From Streptomyces inusitatus (GTDB lineage Bacteria > Actinomycetota > Actinomycetes > Streptomycetales > Streptomycetaceae), in the NCBI RefSeq assembly GCF_014651115.1, contig NZ_BMWG01000003.1, positions 269,685 to 333,684 of the forward strand: 64,000 nt of DNA, written 5' to 3'. Each line of letters opens with the position of its first letter. Positions within the stretch are counted from its first letter, which is position 1. The notes under the pieces are model-generated. The model had not been told where the DNA came from, did no database searches, and was given only the letters and a program-made list of their open reading frames with translations. Of the stretch, positions 44,135 through 54,348 are shown piece after piece. A program made the translations under genes and the position numbers.

Positions 44135-46717
44135 TTACTCGGTGACGATCGGGAGCAGCTGGGGAAGGTGCCCGTCGGAGCCGTGGGCGGCGCGCATGCG
44201 CTCCTCGGAGACCTCCCCGTAGAGGGTGGTGCGGGCCTTGGCGGGGCGGCCCGCGAGATCGGCGATGGCGATGAGGTCCTTGATGGAGCGGTAGGAGCCG
44301 TAGCGCGAGCCGGCCATCCGGGAGATGGTCTCCTCCATCAGCGTGCCGCCGACGTCATTGGCCCCGGAGCGGAGCATCTCGGCCGCGCCCTCCGCGCCCA
44401 GCTTCACCCAACTGGTCTGGATGTTGGTGATGTGCGGGTGGAGCAGGATCCGGGCCATCGCGGTGACCGCGCGATTGTCCCGGACCGTCGGCCCGGGGCG
44501 GGCGATGCCCGCGAGATAGACGGGGGCGTTGGTATGGATGAAGGGGAGGGTGACGAACTCGGTGAAGCCGCCCGTCTCCTGCTGGATGCGGGCCAGGGTG
44601 CGGAGATGGCCGAGCCAGTGCCGGGGCTGGTCGACATGCCCGTACATCATCGTGGAGGAGGAGCGGATGCCCAGCCGGTGCGCGGTGGTGATGACCTCGA
44701 TCCAGGTGGCGGTGGGCAGCTTGCCCTTGGTGAGGATCCAGCGGACCTCGTCGTCGAGGATCTCGGCCGCCGTGCCGGGCATGGAGTCGAGACCGGCCTC
44801 CTTCGCCGCCGTCAGCCACTCCGCGATGGACAGACCGGTGCGCGAGGCCCCGTTGACCACCTCCATCGGCGAGAAGGCGTGCACATGCATGCCCGGTACG
44901 CGCGCCTTCACCGCGCGGGCGATGTCGAAGTACGCCGTGCCCGGGAGGTCCGGGTGGATGCCGCCCTGCATGCACACCTCCACCGCGCCGACGTCCCACG
45001 CCTGCTCGGCCCGGTCGGCGACCTGGTCGAGGGAGAGGGTGTAGGCGTCGGCGTCGGTGCGCCGCTGGGCGAAGGCGCAGAAGCGGCAGCCGGTGTAGCA
45101 GACATTGGTGAAGTTGATGTTCCGGGTGACGACATAGGTGACGTCGTCGCCGACGACCGACCGGCGCAGCTCGTCCGCGATCCGCGTCAGCGCGTCGAGG
45201 GCGGGGCCGTCCGCGTGGAGCAGCGCGAGCGCCTCGTCGTCGCTGAGCCGGGTCGGGTCGTCGGCGGCCTGGCTCAGCGCCTGCCGGACATCGGTGTCGA
45301 TGCGCTGCGGCACCATCCCCGGCACGGCGGCCTCCCGCAGCGCCTCCCAGTCCCCGTACACCGCGTCGAAGTCGTCCCTGCGGTCGTGCGTGCGGCCCTC
45401 GGTGTCGATGGTGCGGTGCAGATCGGTGCGCCCGCTCGCGGTGAAGCTCTCATCGGGCTCCTGCCAGGGCAGCCCCACCGGCATCGCGCCCGCGCGGGCG
45501 AGCCCCGTCTCCGGGTCGGCGAGCGCCCGCACATGCGGCAGCAGCCTCGGGTCAAGCCACGGCTCGCCCCGCCGCACGAACTCCGGATAGACGCACAGCC
45601 GCTCCTCCAGCCGGAACCCGGCGGCGGCCGAGTGCTCCGCCAGCTCGTCGATCCTGGGCCAGGGGCGCTCGGGGTTCACATGGTCCGGAGTGAGCGGCGA
45701 GACCCCGCCCCAGTCGTCGATCCCCGCGCCGATCAGCCGCGCGTACTCCGCGTCCACCAGATTCGGCGGGGCCTGGAGACAGGCCGAGGGCCCCATGATG
45801 TGCCGCGCCACGGCGACGGTCGCCACCAGCTCGTCCAGCTCCGCGTCCGGCATACCGCGCATCGCCGTGTCCGGCTTCGCCCGGAAATTCTGAAGGATCA
45901 GCTCCTGCACACCGTGGTACGAACGCGAGACCCTCCGCAGCGCGAACAGCGAATCCGCCCGCTCCTCATACGTCTCCCCGATCCCGATCAACAGCCCGCT
46001 GGTGAACGGCACCGAGCTGCGCCCCGCGTCCTCCAGCACCCTCAGCCGTACGGCCGGCTCCTTGTCGGGCGAGCCGTAGTGCGGGCCGCCGGGCTCGCTC
46101 CACAGCCTGGTCGCCGTGGTCTCCAGCATCATCCCCATCGACGGCGCGACCGGCTTCAGCCGCTGGAAGTCCGTCCAGCTCATGACCCCCGGGTTCAGAT
46201 GCGGCAGCAGCCCCGTCTCCTCCAGGATCCGGATCGACATCGCCCGCACATACGCGATCGTGTCGTCATACCCCTCCGCCTCCAGCCACTCCCTGGCCTC
46301 GGGCCATCTGTCCTCCGGCTTGTCCCCCAGCGTGATGAGCGCTTCCTTGCACCCCATCTCCGCCCCGCGCCGCGCGACCTCGATCACCTCGTCCGGCGAC
46401 ATGAACATCCCGTGCCCGGCCCGGCGCAGCTTCCCCGGCACCGTCGCGAACGTGCAGTAATGACACTTGTCCCGGCACAGCTTCGTCAGCGGAATGAACA
46501 CACTCTTCGAGTACGTGATCACCCCCGCCCGCCCCGCCGCCTCCAGCCCCGCGTCCCGCACCCGCCCCGCCGACCGACACAGATCCTCCAGATCACTCCC
46601 CCGCGCCTGCAACAGCACAGCGGCCTCGGTGACATCGAGCGCCACCCCGTCCCTCGCTCGCTTGAGGGCACGGCGCATCGCGTTCTCGGTAGGGCGCACG
46701 GGCATCTGATCCGTCAT
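44135..46717 (-). CDS. fbiC: FbiC, 7,8-didemethyl-8-hydroxy-5-deazariboflavin (Fo) synthase, CofG-CofH fusion
   Basis: 860 residues from ATG 46717. It has two radical-SAM domains: CRDKCHYC (near 85) in the N-terminal CofG half and CYTGCRFC (near 535) in the C-terminal CofH half. Both CxxxCxxC clusters are intact, each binding a 4Fe-4S cluster. CofH joins tyrosine to 5-amino-6-ribitylamino-uracil and CofG closes the deazaflavin ring to give Fo, the chromophore of coenzyme F420. Fused proteins are usual in actinobacteria. Other F420 genes are not in this window. The longer upstream open frame is antisense to the next gene and is not used. Confidence 0.96.
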   Translation of the reverse strand: MTDQMPVRPTENAMRRALKRARDGVALDVTEAAVLLQARGSDLEDLCRSAGRVRDAGLEAAGRAGVITYSKSVFIPLTKLCRDKCHYCTFATVPGKLRRAGHGMFMSPDEVIEVARRGAEMGCKEALITLGDKPEDRWPEAREWLEAEGYDDTIAYVRAMSIRILEETGLLPHLNPGVMSWTDFQRLKPVAPSMGMMLETTATRLWSEPGGPHYGSPDKEPAVRLRVLEDAGRSSVPFTSGLLIGIGETYEERADSLFALRRVSRSYHGVQELILQNFRAKPDTAMRGMPDAELDELVATVAVARHIMGPSACLQAPPNLVDAEYARLIGAGIDDWGGVSPLTPDHVNPERPWPRIDELAEHSAAAGFRLEERLCVYPEFVRRGEPWLDPRLLPHVRALADPETGLARAGAMPVGLPWQEPDESFTASGRTDLHRTIDTEGRTHDRRDDFDAVYGDWEALREAAVPGMVPQRIDTDVRQALSQAADDPTRLSDDEALALLHADGPALDALTRIADELRRSVVGDDVTYVVTRNINFTNVCYTGCRFCAFAQRRTDADAYTLSLDQVADRAEQAWDVGAVEVCMQGGIHPDLPGTAYFDIARAVKARVPGMHVHAFSPMEVVNGASRTGLSIAEWLTAAKEAGLDSMPGTAAEILDDEVRWILTKGKLPTATWIEVITTAHRLGIRSSSTMMYGHVDQPRHWLGHLRTLARIQQETGGFTEFVTLPFIHTNAPVYLAGIARPGPTVRDNRAVTAMARILLHPHITNIQTSWVKLGAEGAAEMLRSGANDVGGTLMEETISRMAGSRYGSYRSIKDLIAIADLAGRPAKARTTLYGEVSEERMRAAHGSDGHLPQLLPIVTE

Positions 46718-46859
46718 GAATCGAGCATACGAGCTGCCTCCGACACCTGGCGGTCCCCCACCCGGCGACATGGGGCGCGGACGGCGGGAACCGGCCGGGC
46801 CTGCGCCAGGTCGCCGCAATGGGCCTTCCCGTGGAACCCCTCGTGCCACGATGGCCGGC

Positions 46860-47357
46860 ATGACGGACAACGGAGGGACCGTGCCGGAGCCGCGACGGCC
46901 ATCGCGTCTTACGGAGTTCATCGATCCGCCATATGTTCCAGAGCCACCAGCTCCACCAGACCCGCCGGATCTCCGGGAGAACTCCCTCCGAGATCCGGCG
47001 GAGCGGGCGCGGCGGGAGTTCGCCGTGGCACTGGGCGAGTTCCGGCGTACGGCGGTGCTTGTGCCGTTCGACCCGTACGACAGCCTGTGGACGGCGGACC
47101 AGGGCGGGGTGCGCTGGATCTGTGCTTTCTCGGACGAGGAGGCTCTCGCACGGTTCGCATCGCTCCAGGGGGACGCCCGGCGACAGTGGACGTACCGAAC
47201 GATTCTCGGTGCGCGGCTGCTGGACGTGATGGTTCCGATGCTGGGAATACCGGCCGGGGTGGCGCTGGACGCGGGCAGCGACGAGGGCATGCTCTTCCCG
47301 CCAGTGGCCGGGATCGTGCCCGACGCTTCGGCTGTCGGCCTTGAGGAGGCTCAGTGA
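46860..47357 (+). CDS. SseB N-terminal-domain protein at the Rhs toxin locus
   Basis: 165 residues; ATG 46851 in frame is an alternative start. A proline-rich N-terminal arm ([14 protein letters not shown]) is followed by an SseB-like domain ([56 protein letters not shown]). In Streptomyces such proteins often sit beside ESX/type VII substrates and may act as chaperones or targeting factors. The stop overlaps the start of the next gene (GTGA), so the two are translationally coupled. Confidence 0.8.
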   Translation: MTDNGGTVPEPRRPSRLTEFIDPPYVPEPPAPPDPPDLRENSLRDPAERARREFAVALGEFRRTAVLVPFDPYDSLWTADQGGVRWICAFSDEEALARFASLQGDARRQWTYRTILGARLLDVMVPMLGIPAGVALDAGSDEGMLFPPVAGIVPDASAVGLEEAQ

Positions 47358-47980
47358 GCGGAAGTGGGGATCTGGTCGCGCCGCCGGAAGCACTGGCGCA
47401 GATCGCGAAAGGCATCAATGAGGCACACGCGGAGCTGAAGGACCTTGGGATGATCGGCCAGGCCACGGCGGGCCGCGGCTTCTCGGAACTGGCACTGTCC
47501 GGGGTGGATCTGGGCCACGAAGGGCTCGCCGATCAGTTCAGGACTTTCTGCACCCGCTGGGAGTTCGGCGTCCGCACGCTGATGCAGAGGGGGAATGGCT
47601 TCGCCGAGAAGGTTGGCCTGTCGGCGGGCGCGTATGCCGAGCAGGAACGGTACGTGAAGGACACCATCAAGATTGGTGTCAACTCCGTCAACGGCAATCC
47701 GCATCTGAGCGAGGACGAGGTCAAGGCGAAGGGCTGGGACGAGATCCGGTCCCAAACTCCTTACGACGAAGCCGACTACAGCGCGGAGTCCTTCGAGCAG
47801 GCGCACCAGGAAGTGAAGCAGACCTGGAAGGACACGACGTACGACGTCCAGGACAGCCTGAACGACGCGTTGGAGGGTTCCGGGGTGCTCGCCCCGGAGG
47901 CTCGCGAGGCTATGGACAAGCAGATGCGGGAGAACCTCGATCCTTCCGAAGCCGCAGTCAAGCAGGCACGTGAAGGATAG
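47354..47980 (+). CDS. WXG100/ESX-like helical protein
   Basis: 208 residues from GTG 47354, preceded by GAGGAGG at 4-5 nt. The N-terminal 100 residues are helical, of the ESX type (VAPPEALAQIAKGINEAHAELKDL, then a central turn around FCTRWEFGV and a second helix NGFAEKVGLSAGAYAEQE). The C-terminal half is acidic and helical (EDEVKAKGWDEIRSQ to REG). It is coupled to the SseB-like gene and 30 nt upstream of the Rhs toxin gene, so a role as export partner of the toxin through a type VII-like route is likely. No secretion ATPase is in the window. Confidence 0.75.
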   Translation: MSGSGDLVAPPEALAQIAKGINEAHAELKDLGMIGQATAGRGFSELALSGVDLGHEGLADQFRTFCTRWEFGVRTLMQRGNGFAEKVGLSAGAYAEQERYVKDTIKIGVNSVNGNPHLSEDEVKAKGWDEIRSQTPYDEADYSAESFEQAHQEVKQTWKDTTYDVQDSLNDALEGSGVLAPEAREAMDKQMRENLDPSEAAVKQAREG

Positions 47981-48010
47981 GCGTCAAAGTTTCCAGCAGC
48001 GGGGGTTCGG

Positions 48011-51000
48011 ATGGGGTTGGGCGACAAGTTCAAGGATGTCGGCGGCGCGATCTATGACGGTGTGCGGGATGGGGTCGACAAGGGCAAGGAGATCGTCGGT
48101 GAGGGCGTCGACTACGTCACCGACAAGGCCGGGGCTGCCCTGGAGAAGGTGGGGGCCGAGGACTGGGCGGACTCGGTCGAGGACTGGGGGGATTCCACCG
48201 CCTCCTCGCTGGGAGCCGATGTCGATGAGCAGCAGCTCGGGCAGACGAACGAGGCCAATGAGCTGATCCACGGAAGCCCGGGGAAGATCGAGGCCTCCGC
48301 GAAAAATCTGCGGGACTTCCAGAGGGCGTTCGACGCCGTGGGAGCGGGCATGCGAAAGCTCGACTCGACCAACTGGAAGGGTGAGGGAGCGAACGCCTTC
48401 CGGGACAAGTTCTCCGTCCTCCCGACAGACTGGCTACGGGCCGCCGACGCGTTCGAAGCGGCGGCGAAGGCCCTTGAGTCGTTCGCCAAAACGGTGACCT
48501 GGGCGCAGAGCCAGGCTCGCGAGGCGATCACTCTCCACAAGAAGGGCACCGAGACCTCCAAAGACGCGGTGGACGCGTACAACAAGCGCGTTGACGCATA
48601 CAACGCGGCACGGAACGAGCCCAACCCACCTGCGAAACCAGAACCCTTCACCGACCCGGGGAAGGCGGAGCGCGAGCGCGCGAAGCAGATCCTCAAGGAG
48701 GCTCGCCGCCAGCGGGACGACGCAGCCGGCTTGGCGAAAGGGGCGATCTCCGGCGCTCTCGCCCACGCGCCGCAGGAGCCCGAGGGCTGGGACCGGCTGA
48801 AGATCGATGGGCTCGATCTCGCGATGGCGCAGAGCACCGAGGTCACGCACGTCGTGGGCGGCGTCGTAAAGGGCACCGCGGGCCTGCTCAACTTCGTCCG
48901 CAGCGTGAACCCTCTGGACGCGTACAACCTCACCCACCCCGCCGAGTACTACAAGAACGTCAATATGACCCTCGCGGGTCTGGCCTCGACCGCCGCCAAC
49001 CCCGACCGGGCTCTGAAGAACGCGTGGGACGCGGCGAAGGGAGATCCGAGCGAGTTCCTGGGGCGGCTGATCCCCGAGATCGTCGGAGCCAAGGGCGCGG
49101 GTGTGGTCCGCGGGGCGGTGCGAGCGGGGGCGAAGGGACCCGGGGGCACGGTGCCCAACGCCCGAGGAGCGGTGCAGGACCCGGCAAAGCAGTCGCGGAC
49201 CAAGAACGCGGTCAAGGAAGACGGCACGGACCCGGTGGACTTGGCGACCGGAGTGATGTTCCTGCCACAGACCGACATCGTTCTGCCGGGAGTACTGCCC
49301 CTGGTCTTCCGCCGCCGCGCCGCCTCCGACTACCGGGCGGGCCGCTGGTTCGGGCCCACCTGGACCTCCACCGTCGACCAACGCCTGGAGATCGACTCCG
49401 AGGGCATAGTCCTCGTCTGTGACGACGGCCTCCTCCTCGCCTATCCACATCCGGCCCCCGGAGTGCCGGTTCTGCCAAGTCACGGTCCGCGCCGACCACT
49501 GGACCGAACTCCGGACGGGGACTACACCGTCACCGACCCCGACACCGGGCGCGTCCACCGCTTCACCACTCGCCACGACGACCTCGCCCTCCTCACCCAG
49601 ATCGAGGACCGCAACGGCAACTGGATCACCTTCGCGTACGACGACGAGACGGATGCCCCCGTCGAGATCGTCCACCACGGCGGCTACCACCTGACCCTCA
49701 CTACAGAACAGGGCCGGGTGACCGCCCTCCACCTCGCGAACGCCGGGCAGCGCCTACTGGACTACGGATACACCGACGGCCACCTCACCGAGGTCACCAA
49801 CTCCTCCGGCCTGCCGCTGCGTTTCAGCTACGACGAGCACGGCCGTATCACTTCCTGGACCGACACCAACGACAGCCGCTACGACTACGTCTACGACGAC
49901 CAGAACCGCTGCGTCGACGAAGGCGGCACCGCTGGACACCTGGCGGTACGCCTGGAGTACGGCTTCGACCGGGCCACCGGTCTGCGGACCACGACCGTGA
50001 CCGACACCCGGGGTGCGGTCCGCCGCTACCTGGTCAACGCGGCACACCAGATCGTCGCGGAGACTGACGCACTGGGTGCGGTCACCCGTTATGAGCGCGA
50101 CCGCTACAACCGCCTGCTCTCCCGAACCGATCCCATGGGGCACACCACCCGGTACACGTACGACGACGCCGGGCGGATGACCGGGGTGATACGACCGGAC
50201 GGCCGACAGCTGTCCGCCGAGTACAACGAACTGGGGCTCCCTGTCAGGGTGCGCAGCGCCAGTGGGATGCTCACCCGTCAGACATACGACAGCCGGGGCA
50301 ACCGCACCGCCATCACCGATCCGTCCGGCGCGACGAGGACCTTCACGTACGACGCATCAGGCCACCTCAGCGGGGTGACCGACCCTCTCGGTCACTTCAC
50401 CCTGCTCCGCTGCGACCGGGCCGGCCTGCCCATCGAAGTCATCGACCCGCTGGGGGCGGTCACCCGGCATGAGCGGGACGCATTCGGCCGCCCCGTCGCG
50501 ATCACCGACCCTCTCGGCTCGGTCACCCGTATGGAGTGGACACCCGAGGGCCGCATAGCCCGCCGCACCGCGGCGGACGGTACTGAACAGTCATGGGTCT
50601 ATGACGGCGAGGGCAACTGCGTCAGCAGCACCGACGCCACGGGTGCGGTGACCCGCTTCGAGTACACCCACTTCGACCTCCTGGCCGCCCGCACCGGGCC
50701 CGACCAAGTCCGCTACACCTTCGAACACGACGCGGAGTTGCGTCTCACTCAGGTCACCAACCCACAGGGTCTGACCTGGACCTACACCTACGACCCAGCG
50801 GGTCGCCTCACCGCAGAGACCGACTTCGACGGCCGCACCCTCACCTACGCCCATGACCCGGCCGGCCGCCTCATCGCCCGCACCGACGCGCTCGGCCAGA
50901 CCATCCGCTATGAGCGAGATGCTCTGGACCGCATCACCACAAAGGATGCGGACGGCGCGATCAGCACCTTCTCCTATGACATTTTCGACCAACTCGCCGA

Positions 51001-52702
51001 AGCCACCGGCTCGGACACAGCCCTCACCCGCCTTCGGGACCGGTACGGCCGTCTGATCTCAGAGACCGTCAACGGTCGTACCCTCACCTACGGCTACGAC
51101 GTCCTCGGCCGACGTGTCTCCCGTACGACTCCGTCAGGTGTGGTCAGCACCTGGGCCTTCGACCCGGCAGGGCGGCGCACCGCTCTCACCGCCTCCGGGC
51201 GCACTCTCACTTTCGAACGTGACGCAGCCGGTCGCGAAATCGCCCGCCACATCGGTGACACCCTCACCCTCGCCTCGGCCTTCGACCCCCTGGGCCGTCT
51301 CACCGACCAACACCTGACCACCGCCGGCGGCCGCAGCCTTCAGCGCCGGGGTTACACCTACCGCGCCGACGGCCACCTCACCGGCCTGACCGATCAGCTC
51401 ACCGGCACCCAGACCTTCGATCTGGACACCACAGGCCGTGTCACCGCCGTGCACGCCGCCGGCTGGACCGAGACCTACGCCTATGACGAGGCAGGCAACC
51501 AGACCGACGCTTCCTGGCCAATCTCCCATCCCGGGCAAGAAGCAACCGGCCCCCGCGTCTACACCGGCACCACTCTCACTCGCGCCGGAGCCGTGCGCTA
51601 CCAGTACGACGCCCTCGGCCGCGCCATCATCCGCCGCAAGCCCCGTCTCTCCCGTAAACCCGACACGTGGCATTACACCTGGGACGCCGAGAACCTCACC
51701 GCCGTCATTCCTCCCGACGGAACCCAGTGGCGTTACCACTACGACCCCCTCGGCCGCCGCACCGCCAAACAGCACCTCGCCGCCGACGGCCACACCATCC
51801 TCGAACAGACCACCTTCACCTGGGACGGTGCCACCCTCTGCGAACAGACCACGACATCGGGCACGCTGCCCAACCCTGTCACCCTCACCTGGGACCATGA
51901 CGGCCTGCGCCCCCTTGCCCAGACTGAGCGCATAACAGCCGCCGCCGATCCTCAGCAGACGATCGACGAACGTTTCTTTGTAATCGTCACCGATCTCATC
52001 GGAACCCCGACAGAGTTGCTCACCGAAGCAGGCGAGTCGGCTTGGCGAAACCAGGCATCACTCTGGGGAATCACAACGTGGAATGTGAATGCGGCAGCAT
52101 ATACACCAATACGATTTCCAGGGCAATATGCCGATCCTGAAACGGGGCTTCATTACAACGTTCATCGTTACTACGACCCAGAGAGTGCGCGATATCTATC
52201 GCCCGACCCACTCCGACTTGCACCTGCACCGAACCCATCCACGTATGTGCATAATCCACATGTCGTATCCGATCCGCTGGGCCTCTCACCCTGCCCGAAC
52301 GGAGGAAGCTGGGACCCTGATGAAGCACCGTACATCTATCGCGGAATAAGTTTTTCCGATGGATCGGCCCCGCAGCATTGGCAGACCATGTACCAGAATG
52401 CACTGTCAGGGCGAGCCGAACCTCTTGGCGGCCACTCGGACGTCCAGCGGCATGTAGGAGGCGACGAGGGGACGTGGAGTGTATTCACATCCTGGACAAC
52501 AGATTTGGAGGACGTCGCACGAGAGTCGAGCCAATACGGAAATGGCCCCGGTGTCGTTCTGCGCATACCCAACGGAGATGGCACTGGGTACTCTCGGGTT
52601 CCGGGCGTCTCATACCCTTACGACGAGTCCGAAGTCACTCTCCTGGGTACCGTCCAGGGCGCCGAAATAAGCATCGCGGGGGGCCCTTGGCATCGACCGT
52701 GA
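48011..52702 (+). CDS. WXG-Rhs polymorphic toxin with C-terminal ADP-ribosyltransferase-like tip
   Basis: 1563 residues. Residues 1-200 are helical and WXG/ESX-like (DSTNWKGEGANAFRDKF). About 400-530 is a DUF6531-type entry domain (VDLATGVMFLPQTDIVLPGVLP). About 530-1400 are dozens of YD/Rhs repeats (for example YDxxGRLTxxTD) that form a cocoon. The core ends with DPLGL near 1425. The last 134 residues are the toxin tip: YRGIS, SVFTSWTTD, GVVLRIP and DESEVTLLG match the R - S/T-x-S - E plan of ADP-ribosyltransferase toxins. DNA from about 51960 onward is clearly lower in G+C than the core, a sign of tip exchange. The stop is 2 nt from the convergent DUF6000 gene. Confidence 0.88.
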   Translation: MGLGDKFKDVGGAIYDGVRDGVDKGKEIVGEGVDYVTDKAGAALEKVGAEDWADSVEDWGDSTASSLGADVDEQQLGQTNEANELIHGSPGKIEASAKNLRDFQRAFDAVGAGMRKLDSTNWKGEGANAFRDKFSVLPTDWLRAADAFEAAAKALESFAKTVTWAQSQAREAITLHKKGTETSKDAVDAYNKRVDAYNAARNEPNPPAKPEPFTDPGKAERERAKQILKEARRQRDDAAGLAKGAISGALAHAPQEPEGWDRLKIDGLDLAMAQSTEVTHVVGGVVKGTAGLLNFVRSVNPLDAYNLTHPAEYYKNVNMTLAGLASTAANPDRALKNAWDAAKGDPSEFLGRLIPEIVGAKGAGVVRGAVRAGAKGPGGTVPNARGAVQDPAKQSRTKNAVKEDGTDPVDLATGVMFLPQTDIVLPGVLPLVFRRRAASDYRAGRWFGPTWTSTVDQRLEIDSEGIVLVCDDGLLLAYPHPAPGVPVLPSHGPRRPLDRTPDGDYTVTDPDTGRVHRFTTRHDDLALLTQIEDRNGNWITFAYDDETDAPVEIVHHGGYHLTLTTEQGRVTALHLANAGQRLLDYGYTDGHLTEVTNSSGLPLRFSYDEHGRITSWTDTNDSRYDYVYDDQNRCVDEGGTAGHLAVRLEYGFDRATGLRTTTVTDTRGAVRRYLVNAAHQIVAETDALGAVTRYERDRYNRLLSRTDPMGHTTRYTYDDAGRMTGVIRPDGRQLSAEYNELGLPVRVRSASGMLTRQTYDSRGNRTAITDPSGATRTFTYDASGHLSGVTDPLGHFTLLRCDRAGLPIEVIDPLGAVTRHERDAFGRPVAITDPLGSVTRMEWTPEGRIARRTAADGTEQSWVYDGEGNCVSSTDATGAVTRFEYTHFDLLAARTGPDQVRYTFEHDAELRLTQVTNPQGLTWTYTYDPAGRLTAETDFDGRTLTYAHDPAGRLIARTDALGQTIRYERDALDRITTKDADGAISTFSYDIFDQLAEATGSDTALTRLRDRYGRLISETVNGRTLTYGYDVLGRRVSRTTPSGVVSTWAFDPAGRRTALTASGRTLTFERDAAGREIARHIGDTLTLASAFDPLGRLTDQHLTTAGGRSLQRRGYTYRADGHLTGLTDQLTGTQTFDLDTTGRVTAVHAAGWTETYAYDEAGNQTDASWPISHPGQEATGPRVYTGTTLTRAGAVRYQYDALGRAIIRRKPRLSRKPDTWHYTWDAENLTAVIPPDGTQWRYHYDPLGRRTAKQHLAADGHTILEQTTFTWDGATLCEQTTTSGTLPNPVTLTWDHDGLRPLAQTERITAAADPQQTIDERFFVIVTDLIGTPTELLTEAGESAWRNQASLWGITTWNVNAAAYTPIRFPGQYADPETGLHYNVHRYYDPESARYLSPDPLRLAPAPNPSTYVHNPHVVSDPLGLSPCPNGGSWDPDEAPYIYRGISFSDGSAPQHWQTMYQNALSGRAEPLGGHSDVQRHVGGDEGTWSVFTSWTTDLEDVARESSQYGNGPGVVLRIPNGDGTGYSRVPGVSYPYDESEVTLLGTVQGAEISIAGGPWHRP

Positions 52703-52704
52703 CC

Positions 52705-53634
52705 CTACCGATCAAGCCGCCCAGAAATCAGGAACTGCCAGACAGCTTCAATGTCCGAGAACATCTCGAAGGAAGGAATCCCGGCACCAATATTACTACC
52801 CATTCGAACTACAACCCAGTCGGCTTTTCCTGGACTTGTATTAAAGAGCACCTCACCAGTCACAGGATTGACCGCGACCGACAGTGGCACACTGCTGAAC
52901 GGATCGCCGACTCGGCCGGTTCCAAACGACTGGAGCAGCATGTCCGTACGGACCCGTTCCGACTCCTGCTGCATGATCTCCCAGTTCTGCGGGAGCGCGT
53001 GAGAGCGCCACCCACGAAAGAGGGAAGCAATTGAATCGGGCTCGCATCTCGAAGGTTCGCGATTCAAACTTCCATATCGTTCCGAGAATTCACAAAGAAA
53101 TGAAATAAGCCGCACTTCGTCAGGATCTCCGCCTGAGCCGGGCAAGCCATCCTCTCCCAAGAATTCTTGAGCATATGAAGTCCGCAGCCTGGAGTCAATA
53201 AAGAGAAGCCCACCAAGGGCCCATGATTTCGCATGCCCCCCGGCCCCGGGAGAAGGAGAAGACCTCAGGAAAGCCGAAAGAACAGCCGCGTCTTCATGCT
53301 CACCAAATCGACTCAGCGCGAAACAGTACCCCTTGGCCTTCTCGGGGCTTTCATTGAGAAAAAGCAGCTCCCCCACGATGTCGCGAAAATTTGTTCGCAA
53401 ATCGATCCCTGCCAACCAGGAGCCAATAAGACTTGCCCGCCAGTCCGCCTTCAACAGAGCGATGATCTCCCTGTCCGTGCATTCTGAGGCAGCCTTCGCA
53501 AGCGATGCTCCAAATTCCCTCTGCCCAGCCTCGCTCATGTGTCTAATATTCCACCCTCGGAGCTTCATGTACCTCCTGTCCGGCAGCACATAGCGTCGAA
53601 CAGCGGCGAGGATTTCGGGGTCGTCGTTGGGCAT
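52705..53634 (-). CDS. DUF6000-type protein, candidate immunity protein to the Rhs tip
   Basis: 309 residues from ATG 53634; in-frame starts further upstream (to 53733) are possible, and none has a strong ribosome site. The first 190 residues match my memory of DUF6000: VRRYVLPDRRYMKLRG, LLKADWRASLIGSWLAGIDLRT, GYCFALSRFGE, KSWALGGLLFID. The last 110 residues (ALPQNWEIMQQESERVRTD to the end) are a second small domain. It converges on the toxin gene with a 2-bp gap and shares its low G+C. Small cytoplasmic proteins in this position usually neutralise the tip, but a convergent orientation is unusual for immunity genes. Confidence 0.7.
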   Translation of the reverse strand: MPNDDPEILAAVRRYVLPDRRYMKLRGWNIRHMSEAGQREFGASLAKAASECTDREIIALLKADWRASLIGSWLAGIDLRTNFRDIVGELLFLNESPEKAKGYCFALSRFGEHEDAAVLSAFLRSSPSPGAGGHAKSWALGGLLFIDSRLRTSYAQEFLGEDGLPGSGGDPDEVRLISFLCEFSERYGSLNREPSRCEPDSIASLFRGWRSHALPQNWEIMQQESERVRTDMLLQSFGTGRVGDPFSSVPLSVAVNPVTGEVLFNTSPGKADWVVVRMGSNIGAGIPSFEMFSDIEAVWQFLISGRLDR

Positions 53635-53887
53635 CAACACACGGTCATTCTGACGGACCTGAAGCGCGATGGCCACCACCTCGCCAGTTCCGATAGCCAT
53701 CGGAGCAGTTATGCAGGAAAACCGGCCACGCATGTCCCCTTCGCCGCCGCCAGGACCCGTACGGGGGCGATGGTCGTGGGCACGCCTTCCTCGTCCGTCT
53801 CGCGGCCCGGGCCGAGGCGCTTCGTCTTCCGGAAGGGCTTCATGGCCGGTATGTGTCCGGGATCGGCCGGATTCTTAGGCGCTGCCG

Positions 53888-54301
53888 TCAGGCGACGCTT
53901 GCCCGGCGCTGCCTGCTCTCCGCCATCACCTTGACCACCGAGGAGACGGCGACCGTCGCGGCGATGCTCGCTGCCAGGACGATCGCCACGCCGATCGCGA
54001 AGAGCCCGCTGGTGTCGTCCGCCTGCCAGTCGTAGTAGGACGCGGCGGTCAGACCGATGGGGATGCCGACCACAGCGCCGATGTGGTAACGCCGGGTCGC
54101 CGCCCAGCACAGCGGCAGCAGCAGGGTCAGCACTAGGCCGATCACCTGCCATGCCTCGTACGGGCCGGTCGAGGAGCCGTCGGGAGCCTCGTCGCGGACC
54201 TGGTCCCAGCCGAGCCAGGAGGCCCATACGGCCGCCGTGGCCGCGATGACCGCCAGGGTGATCAGCAGGTGGAAGCCGAAAGTCGTCAGTCGCTGTCGCA
54301 T
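53888..54301 (-). CDS. Small four-helix membrane protein of unknown function
   Basis: 137 residues from ATG 54301. Four hydrophobic segments: FHLLITLAVIAATAAVWAS, WQVIGLVLTLLLPLCWA, YHIGAVVGIPIGLTAA and LFAIGVAIVLAASIAATVAV. The ends are short and basic. No motif assigns a function. It lies 47 nt downstream of the RsbW-like ATPase gene on the same strand, possibly in one transcript. Confidence 0.7.
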   Translation of the reverse strand: MRQRLTTFGFHLLITLAVIAATAAVWASWLGWDQVRDEAPDGSSTGPYEAWQVIGLVLTLLLPLCWAATRRYHIGAVVGIPIGLTAASYYDWQADDTSGLFAIGVAIVLAASIAATVAVSSVVKVMAESRQRRASVA

Positions 54302-54348
54302 GACTCAAGCGTCACGGCTCGCCGGACGGTCGAACAGAGTGCGCATAC

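Noticed and set aside
43943..47344. 1133-aa plus-strand frame opposite fbiC
   Set aside because: fbiC on the minus strand has two intact radical-SAM clusters, and this frame has no recognisable domain.
53709..54308. 199-aa minus-strand frame overlapping the small membrane protein gene
   Set aside because: The alternative frame (53888-54301) gives four clean membrane helices, while this one is Arg/Gly-rich shadow.
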